A stretch of DNA of 14,887 nucleotides, from assembly GCA_001563325.1 (NCBI GenBank), contig LRSK01000194.1, positions 1 to 14,887 of the forward strand. The letters are read 5' to 3'. This document shows, piece after piece, positions 1-7,623 of the stretch. Position 1 is the first letter of the stretch; each line of letters begins with the position of its first letter. Below the pieces are notes generated by a model. The model was given only the letters and a program-made list of their open reading frames with translations. It was not told the origin of the DNA and made no database searches. The position numbers were made by a program, and so were the translations under genes. Source of the DNA: Candidatus Thorarchaeota archaeon SMTZ1-83 (GTDB lineage: Archaea > Asgardarchaeota > Thorarchaeia > Thorarchaeales > Thorarchaeaceae).

Positions 1-1921
1 AACTGAAGAATTCTGTTCCATAAGATGATGTGAAGACAAAATCACTAACATCCCCGATACTGAGATGCCCCCCTGTGTCCATGTCTATGAGAATAACTGT
101 CAGTGGAGTGTCTAAGTCTTGGGGCCTTGTGAGATTCCCGTTGATGTTGATGAGTGTATAGTGTTTTCTCACTGTTATGTTAAATGTGTAATCTGATGGA
201 GCGTTGTAAACACTTGAAGACATAGTGACAACGAGGGTGACAGAAACGTGTCCTACATTCCAGGACTCAGTGTCGAGAATTGCATCAAAGCTTGTTGGAG
301 AAACGTAGTTCTGAGTTCCATAGCTACTTGCAAAGGAGAATGATGAAACATCCCCAATCCCTACACTTAGTCCCGTGTCCAAGTCTACTAGAACAACCGG
401 TAGGGAGGTGTTGAATCCAAACGGTATTGTGAGGTTGCCGCTGACAGTGGCAGCTGCTAGGTGAGCTCTGAGAATAAAAGTCACATTCACCGAAGCCATT
501 TGAACATACGAGGCAGTCTTGGTTGCATTGAACACATACCAGTGTTCTCCGGCTGCTAGTGTGCTACTTGCTACTGTGATGTTATACTCACCATTTGCCT
601 CACTCACGACATTCACGGGTGTACCATTAGCAAATGCAATGCTTGCACCAGTAATGGGCATCCCGGTGTATAAATCGTGAAATTCCAATGTTGCCGTGAA
701 GTCATATCCAATTGGGGTAGAATAGACAGATTTGTAGGTCAGCTCTGTTGGATTGTACAAATCAAGGTCAAGTAACAAAGTGGGAGAGGCAGTGTAGTGG
801 TCATGGGAGGCATCAATGTTGATTTGCCATTGTCCGGCAAACTCCAAGTCCGTTGTATTAAGCACAATCCCATAGGTCCCATTACCATAGTCAGCCATGC
901 TATGAATTACGGGTGTGCCATGGTCGGTCCAATTCAGAGTCACCGCAGCGCCAGGAACCAGTTGACTATTGTCGTCGTCCAGCAAATCAACTGAAATATA
1001 AAGAAGGTCGCCCATTGTCTTTAACGTGAGGTTGTCTCCAACGGCATCACCGGGGGTCTTGAGGCTCAGACTTGTGTCATGTTTTACGATGAAACTTCTC
1101 TGATACTTGCCAACAAATGTCGGATTGGCACCTCCAGTATTATTGAATTCTACATCTGCATACCAAACTCCAGCAGGCCAATCACTCTGAATGCTGATTC
1201 CAGTCCATTCAAAGTGCGTTCCTGATTGAGTCTGATCATCCACGTATTGAGTGACTCCCAGAGGATCAGTAAGATAGAGACGCATTCGTGAACCTGTAGT
1301 GACAGGAGCAGTCCCTCTGAAGCTGGCCGAGTCTCCTGCCTGGTATGAACGAGTAGTAGTATATCCTCCTGCATCTATACCGCATTCAAGATCTTCTGCA
1401 CCATTGCTGTCGGTGAAAGAGAAGATCCATATGCCAAATATGTCAATGATGGAGGAAGAAACATTCACTTCTCCTGAGGTAGCATCCACCCCACTGCTTG
1501 GATAACGGGAAACCTGACTGGGATCATGAACATCAGAAAGTACCCAAGCAGTTGGTATATTTGTCAGCGTAAGATTGACCGAGCTTATATTGTAAGGAGG
1601 AGAAATCAAGACATATGCAGTCCATTCAACCGATGCACTCCCGTTAGCAGCAGAAAAGGAAGTGCCTGGACTTAGATCTTCTGCAAGACTGGTAGAGGAA
1701 TCACTCCATGAAGTCCCATTGGCAAATATCCCCATGAAGTCTACATTGAAAGATGCACCAACGCCTGTATATTCAGAGACACCTTCTGATGGTAGAGCTC
1801 CATCTACGATACCAATTCCAGGTTGAAAATGACCCAGCATCATTGTTGGTTCATGAATAACAATTGCGCTGCTGAGTAATAGAATAGGAACAAGAAGAAT
1901 CAATGTTCGAGCTCGGACCAA
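1..1921 (-). CDS. Large secreted repeat surface protein (C-terminus beyond window)
   Basis: An uninterrupted minus-strand frame of 640 codons is open at the left edge, so only the N-terminal part is seen. I start it at TTG 1921: a TAG lies directly upstream in frame, and a GGAGG sits 9 bases before the TTG. The N-terminus is a signal peptide or anchor (basic VRAR, then a hydrophobic run at residues 7-21). The rest is beta-rich and acidic to neutral, with more than fifteen N-X-S/T sequons, as in glycosylated archaeal surface proteins. Two Ig-like/bacterial Big-type modules lie at about residues 300-400 (VPGAAVTLNW...NGTYGIVLNT) and 411-490 (ITGASIAFANGTP...NGEYNITVAS). Two further modules repeat with a period of exactly 100 residues (GNLT at 495 and 595; DTG and IGDVS motifs; SSYGT). 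Likely role is an S-layer-like, adhesive or other extracellular protein; no catalytic motif was recognised. Confident as a gene, not as a function. Confidence 0.85.
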   Translation of the reverse strand, partial: MVRARTLILLVPILLLSSAIVIHEPTMMLGHFQPGIGIVDGALPSEGVSEYTGVGASFNVDFMGIFANGTSWSDSSTSLAEDLSPGTSFSAANGSASVEWTAYVLISPPYNISSVNLTLTNIPTAWVLSDVHDPSQVSRYPSSGVDATSGEVNVSSSIIDIFGIWIFSFTDSNGAEDLECGIDAGGYTTTRSYQAGDSASFRGTAPVTTGSRMRLYLTDPLGVTQYVDDQTQSGTHFEWTGISIQSDWPAGVWYADVEFNNTGGANPTFVGKYQRSFIVKHDTSLSLKTPGDAVGDNLTLKTMGDLLYISVDLLDDDNSQLVPGAAVTLNWTDHGTPVIHSMADYGNGTYGIVLNTTDLEFAGQWQINIDASHDHYTASPTLLLDLDLYNPTELTYKSVYSTPIGYDFTATLEFHDLYTGMPITGASIAFANGTPVNVVSEANGEYNITVASSTLAAGEHWYVFNATKTASYVQMASVNVTFILRAHLAAATVSGNLTIPFGFNTSLPVVLVDLDTGLSVGIGDVSSFSFASSYGTQNYVSPTSFDAILDTESWNVGHVSVTLVVTMSSSVYNAPSDYTFNITVRKHYTLININGNLTRPQDLDTPLTVILIDMDTGGHLSIGDVSDFVFTSSYGTEFFS

Positions 1922-2077
1922 CTAAGAAAGCCTCCTCTGGTGCAAAAGATGGAACGCACTTCTCCCATCTCCTGACTGCGCGCCCTGCTAAGTCAAATGC
2001 GTATAATAATTCATTCATGGCAAAGGGCATCACTCATTAGTCAGGCTTGACGATTTTTCGCACATAGGTCTCTACTT
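1922..2077. promoter_or_regulatory. Divergent intergenic region with minus-strand TATA candidate
   Basis: This 156-base gap separates the divergent surface-protein and DinB-like genes. Read on the minus strand, an AT-rich patch at 2001-2012 (GAATTATTATACGC on that strand) is a plausible TATA box. It would give a leader of about 50 bases ending in the GGAGG site before TTG 1921. No convincing TATA element was found for the plus-strand gene at 2078. A 60-codon minus-strand frame here has no coding character. Confidence 0.35.
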
Positions 2078-2581
2078 ATGGAGGTCTTTCAAAGGCACCT
2101 TGGTTTTGGTAAGATGAATAATGAGCTATCTGGAATACAGGGCGATTTGCTGAGGTTAGGATTGGGCGCACGCAACTGGCTCATCACACAGATTCGAGGC
2201 ACCGATGAAGAGCTGGAGTGGACTCCAGCAGAAGAAGGTCCTTCAGCTTCGGAAGTTGTATATCATGCGACTATTGTCTTGATGCTGGTATGCAGTGAGA
2301 TAGCTAATCTTCTAGGCATCACACTGGCACAGCAGGAAGAAGAAGATTCGGATTCAGTAGAGGGAAGATTGAAGTTGCATGTTCGCGCTGTATACCAGAC
2401 CTTTAGAGAGCTATGCACAAAGTTAACAGATGAGGATTTGGATGAAGAAATGAACCTGCCTCCTCCATCCCTACTGAAACGAGGATCACTTGAAATGATC
2501 CTACGAATAATTGCTGGATACCATGTAACTCATCATGCTGGACAGGTAGCAATTCTTCTCAGGATGGCACGAAATGCCTAG
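2078..2581 (+). CDS. DinB/YfiT-superfamily metal-binding protein
   Basis: The 167-residue predicted cytoplasmic protein has the size and helical character of the DinB/YfiT four-helix-bundle superfamily. The metal ligands expected for that fold are visible: His63 in the VVYHAT helix, and the C-terminal HxxxH pair His149/His153 in YHVTHHAGQ, followed by an amphipathic helix (VAILLRMARN). Known members include bacillithiol, mycothiol and other thiol S-transferases and DNA-damage-inducible proteins of unclear function, so the substrate cannot be named. The stretch 86-96 is very acidic (EEEDSDSVEG) and probably a loop. The start is uncertain: ATG 2078 has only a weak AGGT upstream, and an in-frame ATG at 2114 would still keep the whole fold. 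The gene stands alone on the plus strand, 59 bases before a small membrane protein gene that seems to have its own promoter. Confidence 0.8.
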   Translation: MEVFQRHLGFGKMNNELSGIQGDLLRLGLGARNWLITQIRGTDEELEWTPAEEGPSASEVVYHATIVLMLVCSEIANLLGITLAQQEEEDSDSVEGRLKLHVRAVYQTFRELCTKLTDEDLDEEMNLPPPSLLKRGSLEMILRIIAGYHVTHHAGQVAILLRMARNA

Positions 2582-2590
2582 TGCCCAAAG

Positions 2591-2610
2591 ATGCTTAAGC
2601 ATAAAATGCA
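2591..2610 (+). promoter_or_regulatory. Promoter with overlapping 12-bp palindrome
   Basis: ATGCTTAAGCAT at 2591-2602 is a perfect 12-bp palindrome. It overlaps the TATA-like patch CATAAAATGCATA (2600-2612), about 35 bases before ATG 2641. That distance fits archaeal transcription with a very short leader. The overlap with the presumed TATA box would suit a repressor site, but this is inference from position alone. Confidence 0.35.
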
Positions 2611-2640
2611 TATCATTAGACGGTCACTTCAAGTAACCTG

Positions 2641-2880
2641 ATGGAGCGAAATGTGATGATCCCAGAAATCTTGGTGGCTGCATTCCTTGCACTCGGACTC
2701 CTGTATGTTGTGATTAGAATATTAGCCTATTTTCCAAAAAGAGGCGAGTATCCAGAAATCAAACCCACATCTGCCGGGAAGCTCTATCACTCAAAGGTAA
2801 ACGATGCGGCATTCTTTGACGGCGCGTCTGAGGATTATGCAGAAGCGATGAATCGGACGAAACAGCTAGGTGGAGCATAG
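2641..2880 (+). CDS. Small single-span membrane protein, unknown function
   Basis: The 79-residue protein is not recognised as a family member. Residues 7-30 (IPEILVAAFLALGLLYVVIR) form one strong transmembrane helix. A basic stop-transfer segment follows (FPKRGEYP), then a soluble tail of about 45 residues that is acidic in parts (FFDGASEDYAEAMNR). Two starts are possible: ATG 2641, with almost no leader if the TATA at about 2600-2610 is used, or ATG 2656, which has GGAG 9 bases upstream. The gene converges with sdhB, with 31 bases between the stop codons. Because the sdhAB genes lack obvious anchor subunits, a small membrane protein alongside is noteworthy. It is on the other strand, has no haem- or quinone-binding histidines in the helix, and is too short for SdhC/D, so I do not assign it that role. 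Confidence 0.6.
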   Translation: MERNVMIPEILVAAFLALGLLYVVIRILAYFPKRGEYPEIKPTSAGKLYHSKVNDAAFFDGASEDYAEAMNRTKQLGGA

Positions 2881-2887
2881 TGGCTGA

Positions 2888-2901
2888 TGATTAATTAATC
2901 A
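2888..2901. repeat. 14-bp perfect palindrome between convergent genes
   Basis: TGATTAATTAATCA reads the same on both strands. It lies in the 31-base gap between the convergent stop codons of the small membrane protein gene and sdhB. It may take part in transcription termination in both directions, or it may be a chance AT-rich palindrome. No strong T-tract follows directly on either strand. Confidence 0.4.
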
Positions 2902-2911
2902 GAAGCTAGGT

Positions 2912-3643
2912 TTATAGCTCTTTCATCTTTCTGATTGCCCCTCCCGGCGCCACTCCTTTCGGACATACCTTGACGCAGTTGTAGATTAAGTCGCAAAGTG
3001 GCGAGCCTGCAGGGACGTTTGCAGATTCGAGGTAGGTTTTTGGATCCTGAACGCGGGAGTCTTCGTAGAATCTCCATGCCTTCGTTAATGCAGCTGGTCC
3101 AAGATACTCCTCCTTTTCAGCATTGACGGGACAAGATCCAAAGCAAAGAGCGCACATTATGCAGTCCACATAGCGTTCAATCTTTTTCCGTTCTGCTGGA
3201 CTCTGTATCCGTGATTCTTCTCCTTTGGCGGGTTCCGCCCAGAGCTTCAAAGATTCTAGTGCATCATAGAATCTTGTCATATCAATGACCAAATCCTTTA
3301 GGATTGGGAGATTCGGTAATGGTTCGAGCAAAATCTCAGTTTCTGCATTCCAACCGAGAGGGGTATCAGTCAGTGCGGTAAAGGGCTTGAGCTTTGAGGA
3401 CACTTCTTTCAAAGAACTCACCTGAGTCCTGCACGCAAGAATTGGTACTTTGTCGGCGAGCATCGCACAGCTCCCACATACCGCTCCTCTGCATGAATAT
3501 CTGAATGCAAGAGACTCGTCCATATAGTCCTGAATCTGAAAGAGCGCATCCAAAACTGTCATCCCTTTGCGGGCATCGACCTTGTAGAGGTCGTAATGGG
3601 TGATCTCTTTTCCTTTATGACTGCGTGCCACTCTGAATAGCAT
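2912..3643 (-). CDS. sdhB: Succinate dehydrogenase/fumarate reductase iron-sulfur subunit
   Basis: The 243-residue electron-transfer subunit of the succinate:acceptor oxidoreductase complex carries electrons between the flavin of SdhA and an acceptor. An N-terminal plant-ferredoxin-like domain binds a [2Fe-2S] centre through Cys51, 56, 59 and 71 (SCRGAVCGSC...C). A C-terminal bacterial-ferredoxin-like domain has CxxCxxCxxxCP (161, 164, 167, 171) plus Cys217, 223 and 227 (CDLIYNCVKVCPKG). That is the usual ligand set for one [4Fe-4S] and one [3Fe-4S] cluster. Length is normal for SdhB/FrdB; there is no CCG-domain extension of the thiol-dependent TfrB type. I chose ATG 3643, whose A overlaps the last base of the sdhA stop (TGATG) and which has GAGG 8 bases upstream; an in-frame TTG at 3646 is the alternative. 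It is the last gene of the operon, and no sdhC/D follows. Confidence 0.93.
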   Translation of the reverse strand: MLFRVARSHKGKEITHYDLYKVDARKGMTVLDALFQIQDYMDESLAFRYSCRGAVCGSCAMLADKVPILACRTQVSSLKEVSSKLKPFTALTDTPLGWNAETEILLEPLPNLPILKDLVIDMTRFYDALESLKLWAEPAKGEESRIQSPAERKKIERYVDCIMCALCFGSCPVNAEKEEYLGPAALTKAWRFYEDSRVQDPKTYLESANVPAGSPLCDLIYNCVKVCPKGVAPGGAIRKMKEL

Positions 3644-5343
3644 CAATACTTCCTCTCCATTACTTCAAACTGGCCGAGGTCGACATCGATGTATTCTGTT
3701 TTCAAGTAGTCGTCAACCAAGGTGACCAATGAGTGTTTCAAGAAATTTTCATCGTCACGAGTACCATAGTCTAATCGCCAGTGTGCGCCCCGACTCTCTC
3801 GCCTCATGAGAGCGGTCATGGTTATGACCTCGGCTAGGCAAAGCAGATTCTCTAACTCAAGTGCGCGGATTAGCGAGTAGTTGAATTTAGTGTCACATCT
3901 TGGTAATGCGATGTTCTCATAGCGTTCTCTTAAAAACCGAATCGCTTTGAGAGCTGATTCCAAGGTCGCTTGGTCTCTAAATACTCCGACTTCATTGTCC
4001 ATTATTCTGCCCAACTCTTCCTTGATTTCAGCATGAGATTCTCCTGATTCTCTCAGAAGGATGGATTGAATCTTCTCACGCATAGCAAAGGCAGCATCAT
4101 CCACAGTACATTCATCGACATCTCCTGAACCAGAAACATACTCGCCAACCTTCTGACCCACCAATCTTCCAAATACAAGTGTCTCTAATAGTGAGTTGCC
4201 TCCAAGACGGTTCGCTCCATGAACACTCATGCAGGCGGTTTCGCCCACAGCAAAAAGACCACTCAGGGGAGTCACTCCATCCTTGTCACAATGAATGCCG
4301 CCCATTGAATAGTGTTGGCCAGGACGTACTGGTATGGGTTCCTCAATGGGGTCAACGTCGGCAAAAAACATAGATATCTCTCGTATTCCAGGCAGGCGTT
4401 CCAGAATCTTCGTCTTACCTAAGTGCCTCAAATCAAGGTGGACATAATAATCATCAAATCCCCTGCCTTCATTAATCTCAGTCTGGATAGCTCTTGCAAC
4501 AATATCACGTGGCGCGAGTTCCATGTCTTTTGATGCGTACGCGTCCATGAATCGTTTGTATTCTTTGTTCACAAGATAGCCACCCTCGCCTCGCGCTCCC
4601 TCTGTGATGAGAATGCTTGATGGCACTAACGTTGTGGGATGAAACTGCACAAACTCCATGTCCTTAAGCGGGACTCCTGCACGCAATGCCATGGCAGCGC
4701 CATCACCTGTGTTGATGAGAGCATTGGTGGAATGACCGTAAACGCGACCGAAACCACCTGTGGCAAGAACTACAGCTTTTGCTGTGAAACCGTGTATCTC
4801 GCCTGAGGCTATCTCAAAAGCGGTTACTCCACAAACACGCTTCTCTGACTTTACAAGAGAAGTGACAAACCACTCTTGATAGAAGTTCACACCCTTTCGG
4901 AGGGCTTGCTCAAAGGTTGTATGAAGAAGATTGTGGCCTGTCTTATCCGCAGCATAACAGGTGCGAGGATAGGCAGCCCCTCCAAAAGGACGCTGAGCTA
5001 TTCTCCCATCTTCGGTCCTTGAAAATGCAGTACCCCACTGTTCATTCTCAATCACAGCACGCGAGGCTTCTTTGGTCATCACTTCGACTACATCTTGGTC
5101 AGCCAAATAGTCCGAACCCTTGACGGTGTCAAAAGCATGTGACTCCCATGAGTCCTCGGGGTTCAGTGAGGCATTAATACCCCCCTGCGCAGCTACAGAA
5201 TGTGATCTCAATGGATGTACCTTTGTCAGGACTGCTACATCGTATTGATCAGTTAGTTCGATAGCCACACGCAGGCCTGATAGACCAGCGCCAACAACCA
5301 GGACATCATGACTGTGATTCGTCTTTAAAACCTCCAGTATCAT
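3643..5343 (-). CDS. sdhA: Succinate dehydrogenase/fumarate reductase flavoprotein subunit
   Basis: The 566-residue catalytic subunit interconverts succinate and fumarate. It shows the FAD-binding Rossmann motif GAGLSG (residues 18-23) and RSHSVAAQGG with His48 as the expected covalent-FAD histidine. The active-site elements are FHPTT (His235), LAPRD with the presumed proton-shuttle Arg279, QHYSMGG (His344) and ANRLGGNSLLE (Arg379). The C-terminal domain carries the RGAHWRLD...RDDENFLKH signature of the family. Length is typical. The histidine for covalent flavin favours a true SdhA/FrdA over L-aspartate oxidase, and the sdhB partner follows directly. The start ATG overlaps the fumC stop by ATGA, with AGGAAG just upstream, and the end overlaps sdhB, which indicates translational coupling. 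The direction in the cell (oxidation or fumarate reduction) cannot be read from the sequence. Confidence 0.95.
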   Translation of the reverse strand: MILEVLKTNHSHDVLVVGAGLSGLRVAIELTDQYDVAVLTKVHPLRSHSVAAQGGINASLNPEDSWESHAFDTVKGSDYLADQDVVEVMTKEASRAVIENEQWGTAFSRTEDGRIAQRPFGGAAYPRTCYAADKTGHNLLHTTFEQALRKGVNFYQEWFVTSLVKSEKRVCGVTAFEIASGEIHGFTAKAVVLATGGFGRVYGHSTNALINTGDGAAMALRAGVPLKDMEFVQFHPTTLVPSSILITEGARGEGGYLVNKEYKRFMDAYASKDMELAPRDIVARAIQTEINEGRGFDDYYVHLDLRHLGKTKILERLPGIREISMFFADVDPIEEPIPVRPGQHYSMGGIHCDKDGVTPLSGLFAVGETACMSVHGANRLGGNSLLETLVFGRLVGQKVGEYVSGSGDVDECTVDDAAFAMREKIQSILLRESGESHAEIKEELGRIMDNEVGVFRDQATLESALKAIRFLRERYENIALPRCDTKFNYSLIRALELENLLCLAEVITMTALMRRESRGAHWRLDYGTRDDENFLKHSLVTLVDDYLKTEYIDVDLGQFEVMERKY

Positions 5344-6728
5344 ACCATCTTCCTAGAATCAAGAAGGTCATCAAGATCACCTTCTATCTCGATTCTCATC
5401 TCTTCGATGGTCTCTCGGACAGTCTGTCCAGTTTCGTAAGCTCTTCTTGCAACTTCTCCGGCTTTATCATACCCAATCACTGGTGTCAGTCCTGTTACAA
5501 TCATCAAACTTCGCTCAAGTTGGCTCTTGATCACACTTTCATTAGCCTTGAGTCCTGAAAGGCAATGTAACCTGAACGACTGAATGCCATTTGAGAGAAT
5601 AGTAATTGCATCAAGTATGTTGACAATGATGACAGGCTTAGACATATTCAGGTCCAAGATGCTCCCATGACTCTCTGCGAATGAAACCACTGCATCATGG
5701 CCAATCACTTGTGCGCATACCTGTATCAAAGCCTCTGACTGAGTTGGATTGATCTTCCCAGGCATAATGGAAGAGCCAGGCTCGTTCTGAGGAAGGATGA
5801 GTTCCCCGAGTCCTGCACGAGGACCACTGCCCATCCATCTAATGTCATTGGCCATCTTGATACATGAGAGGGCCAGAAGCCTCAGGCTTGAACTCAACCG
5901 CACCATGGCACGATGAGATGAGATGCCTTCAGCTTTCACCGATTGCGTTCGAATGGGGAGGCTTGTGAATTTACTGAGATACGTTGCGACCTTTTCAGCG
6001 AATCCCTTAGGAGCGTTTATACCAGTCCCTAGTGCGGTCCCTCCAATGGGCACAACAACAAGCTCATCGCGAGCCGCCTGCAAATCAGCCATGTTATTGA
6101 CCATTTGTGTCTTATAGACATCGAACTCCATTGACAAGGGTATGGGTACTGCATCTTGAAGATGTGTGCGACCAACTTTCACAATCTCACGAAATTCGGT
6201 CACCTTTTCATCCAAACCCAGAATTAATTTCTCAAGCGAAGGCATTAGCTCGTTTATTATTAGCTCGAGGGCGGCAATATGCATGGTTGTTGGTATGACA
6301 TCATTTGAGGACTGACCTAAGTTGACATGATCATTTGGATGAACAGGTGCTTTCTTTCCTCGAGGCTGCCCCAGAATCTCATTAGCCCTGTTGGCCAGTA
6401 CCTCATTCATGTTCATGTTCGTCTGGGTTCCCGAGCCGGTCTGAAATACATCGATTGGAAACTGGTCCAACATCTTTCTATCTTTGAGAATTTCATCCAC
6501 AGCCTTCTGAATTGGGTTTCCAAGTTCAGTTGGAATCATTCCCAGGTCCATGTTCGCTAATAGACAGGCTTTCTTCACCGTTGCCAAGGCCAAGATGAAG
6601 TTTTCAGGCAAACGGCGACCACTTATCTTGAAATTGGTCAGCGCACGTTGAGTACTAATTCCCCAGTATGCATCAATGGGAACTTCCAGTTCGCCTAGAA
6701 CGTCCTTCTCAGTGCGAGTCTTCGTCAT
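5340..6728 (-). CDS. fumC: Class II fumarate hydratase
   Basis: The 462-residue enzyme reversibly hydrates fumarate to L-malate, without an iron-sulfur cluster. It belongs to the fumarase/aspartase superfamily. Visible motifs are TGSGTQTNMN (97-106), HPNDHVNLGQSSND (130-143), GRTHLQDAVP with catalytic His189, and the flexible signature loop GSSIMPGKINP (318-328) carrying the catalytic serine. Histidine in TH189LQ (aspartases have Gln) and MPGKxNPTQ point to fumarase rather than aspartase. The frame stays open upstream to a GTG at 6902, but those 58 extra residues lie inside korB and are basic nonsense. ATG 6728 begins the normal family N-terminus (TEKDVLGELEVP) and leaves 28 bases after the korB stop. 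Its stop overlaps the sdhA start (ATGA). Context places it in a malate-fumarate-succinate-2-oxoacid module. Confidence 0.95.
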   Translation of the reverse strand: MTKTRTEKDVLGELEVPIDAYWGISTQRALTNFKISGRRLPENFILALATVKKACLLANMDLGMIPTELGNPIQKAVDEILKDRKMLDQFPIDVFQTGSGTQTNMNMNEVLANRANEILGQPRGKKAPVHPNDHVNLGQSSNDVIPTTMHIAALELIINELMPSLEKLILGLDEKVTEFREIVKVGRTHLQDAVPIPLSMEFDVYKTQMVNNMADLQAARDELVVVPIGGTALGTGINAPKGFAEKVATYLSKFTSLPIRTQSVKAEGISSHRAMVRLSSSLRLLALSCIKMANDIRWMGSGPRAGLGELILPQNEPGSSIMPGKINPTQSEALIQVCAQVIGHDAVVSFAESHGSILDLNMSKPVIIVNILDAITILSNGIQSFRLHCLSGLKANESVIKSQLERSLMIVTGLTPVIGYDKAGEVARRAYETGQTVRETIEEMRIEIEGDLDDLLDSRKMV

Positions 6729-6756
6729 TCGAAACCACAGCTTTTGCTTTGAAATT

Positions 6757-7623
6757 CTAAAGGATAAGCTCATCAATAATAGCCTGAACCGCTTTAATGT
6801 CAGTCTGATGGTCACGCAGACGGCCATCTGGAGGCAACGCCAAACTCTCTGCAAGTGTGGGAGCTTTCTCCTCATAGAACACTCCAGTTGGTATCTTATC
6901 ACCGTTACTGAACGCTTTCTCGATAGCCGCTATCCTGCTATTGATGTCGTGTCCATTTTCCTGCAATGAATAGGTATGCTCATTGTAGAATTTCCAATTG
7001 AGCTGCCTATTCCATGTCTGACACGGCTGCAAAATATCAACCAGAGCAAATCCTTTGTGTTTCATGGCTTTTCTCATCAATGCCACCAGGCCTTTCTGAT
7101 CGCCTGAGAATCCTCTTGCCACGAATGTAGCTCCGGCAGTCAAAGCATATGCAACTACATTGACTGGATTCATGGGAGCGCCAGCTTCAGGTGGAGATGT
7201 GCTCGATACATATCCTCTTGGTGCGGATGGAGAGAATTGACCCTTTGTTAGTCCCATTACACCATTGTTGTGGATAAACACTGAGAGGTTCACATTGCGT
7301 CTAGCTGCGTGCATGAGATGACCAAGACCCTCTCCTAAAGTATCTCCATCGCCAACATGAACCAAGACCTGAAGATCCAAATTGGCGAGATGGATACCCT
7401 GAGCAACCGCTATCGCCCTGCCATGCAGTGTATGGATAGCGTTCAGGTTGATATAATGAGGTATCTTGCTGCCGCAGCCAATACCAGAAACTATTACAAA
7501 TTGATTCTGAGGAACTCCCAGTTCACCTACGGCGTTCTTCAGAGAAGCGAGAATACCAAAATTGCCACATCCAGTACACCACGTAATCTTCTGCGGACCT
7601 TCAAGTTGCTCTTTTGTGATCAT
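6757..7623 (-). CDS. korB: 2-oxoacid:ferredoxin oxidoreductase beta subunit
   Basis: The 288-residue thiamine-diphosphate-binding subunit, with its alpha partner, converts a 2-oxoacid plus CoA to acyl-CoA plus CO2 and reduced ferredoxin, or the reverse. The four cysteines expected to hold its [4Fe-4S] cluster are present: Cys16 and Cys19 (WCTGCGNF), Cys50 (GIGCGSK) and Cys201 (LQPCQTWN). The TPP/Mg motif is GDGDTLGEG (91-99) with the partner HNNGVMGLTKGQFSP (118-132). Length and motif order match the beta subunit of two-subunit enzymes (Sulfolobus OFOR, bacterial KorB). ATG 7623 overlaps the korA stop (ATGA) and has GGAGG upstream. The neighbours fumC and sdhAB favour 2-oxoglutarate/succinyl-CoA as the substrate pair; pyruvate or a broad specificity cannot be excluded from sequence alone. 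Confidence 0.93.
   Translation of the reverse strand: MITKEQLEGPQKITWCTGCGNFGILASLKNAVGELGVPQNQFVIVSGIGCGSKIPHYINLNAIHTLHGRAIAVAQGIHLANLDLQVLVHVGDGDTLGEGLGHLMHAARRNVNLSVFIHNNGVMGLTKGQFSPSAPRGYVSSTSPPEAGAPMNPVNVVAYALTAGATFVARGFSGDQKGLVALMRKAMKHKGFALVDILQPCQTWNRQLNWKFYNEHTYSLQENGHDINSRIAAIEKAFSNGDKIPTGVFYEEKAPTLAESLALPPDGRLRDHQTDIKAVQAIIDELIL

Noticed and set aside
1851..2033. 60-codon minus-strand frame over the surface-protein start
   Set aside because: It overlaps the signal-peptide region of the large protein in another frame and has no plausible protein features.
2641..2880. The small membrane protein as the missing SdhC/D anchor
   Set aside because: It is on the opposite strand, has one helix only and no haem- or quinone-ligand histidines in it.
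6729..6902. 58-residue N-terminal extension of fumC from GTG 6902
   Set aside because: It lies inside korB in another frame, is basic and unlike fumarases, and ATG 6728 starts at the normal family N-terminus.
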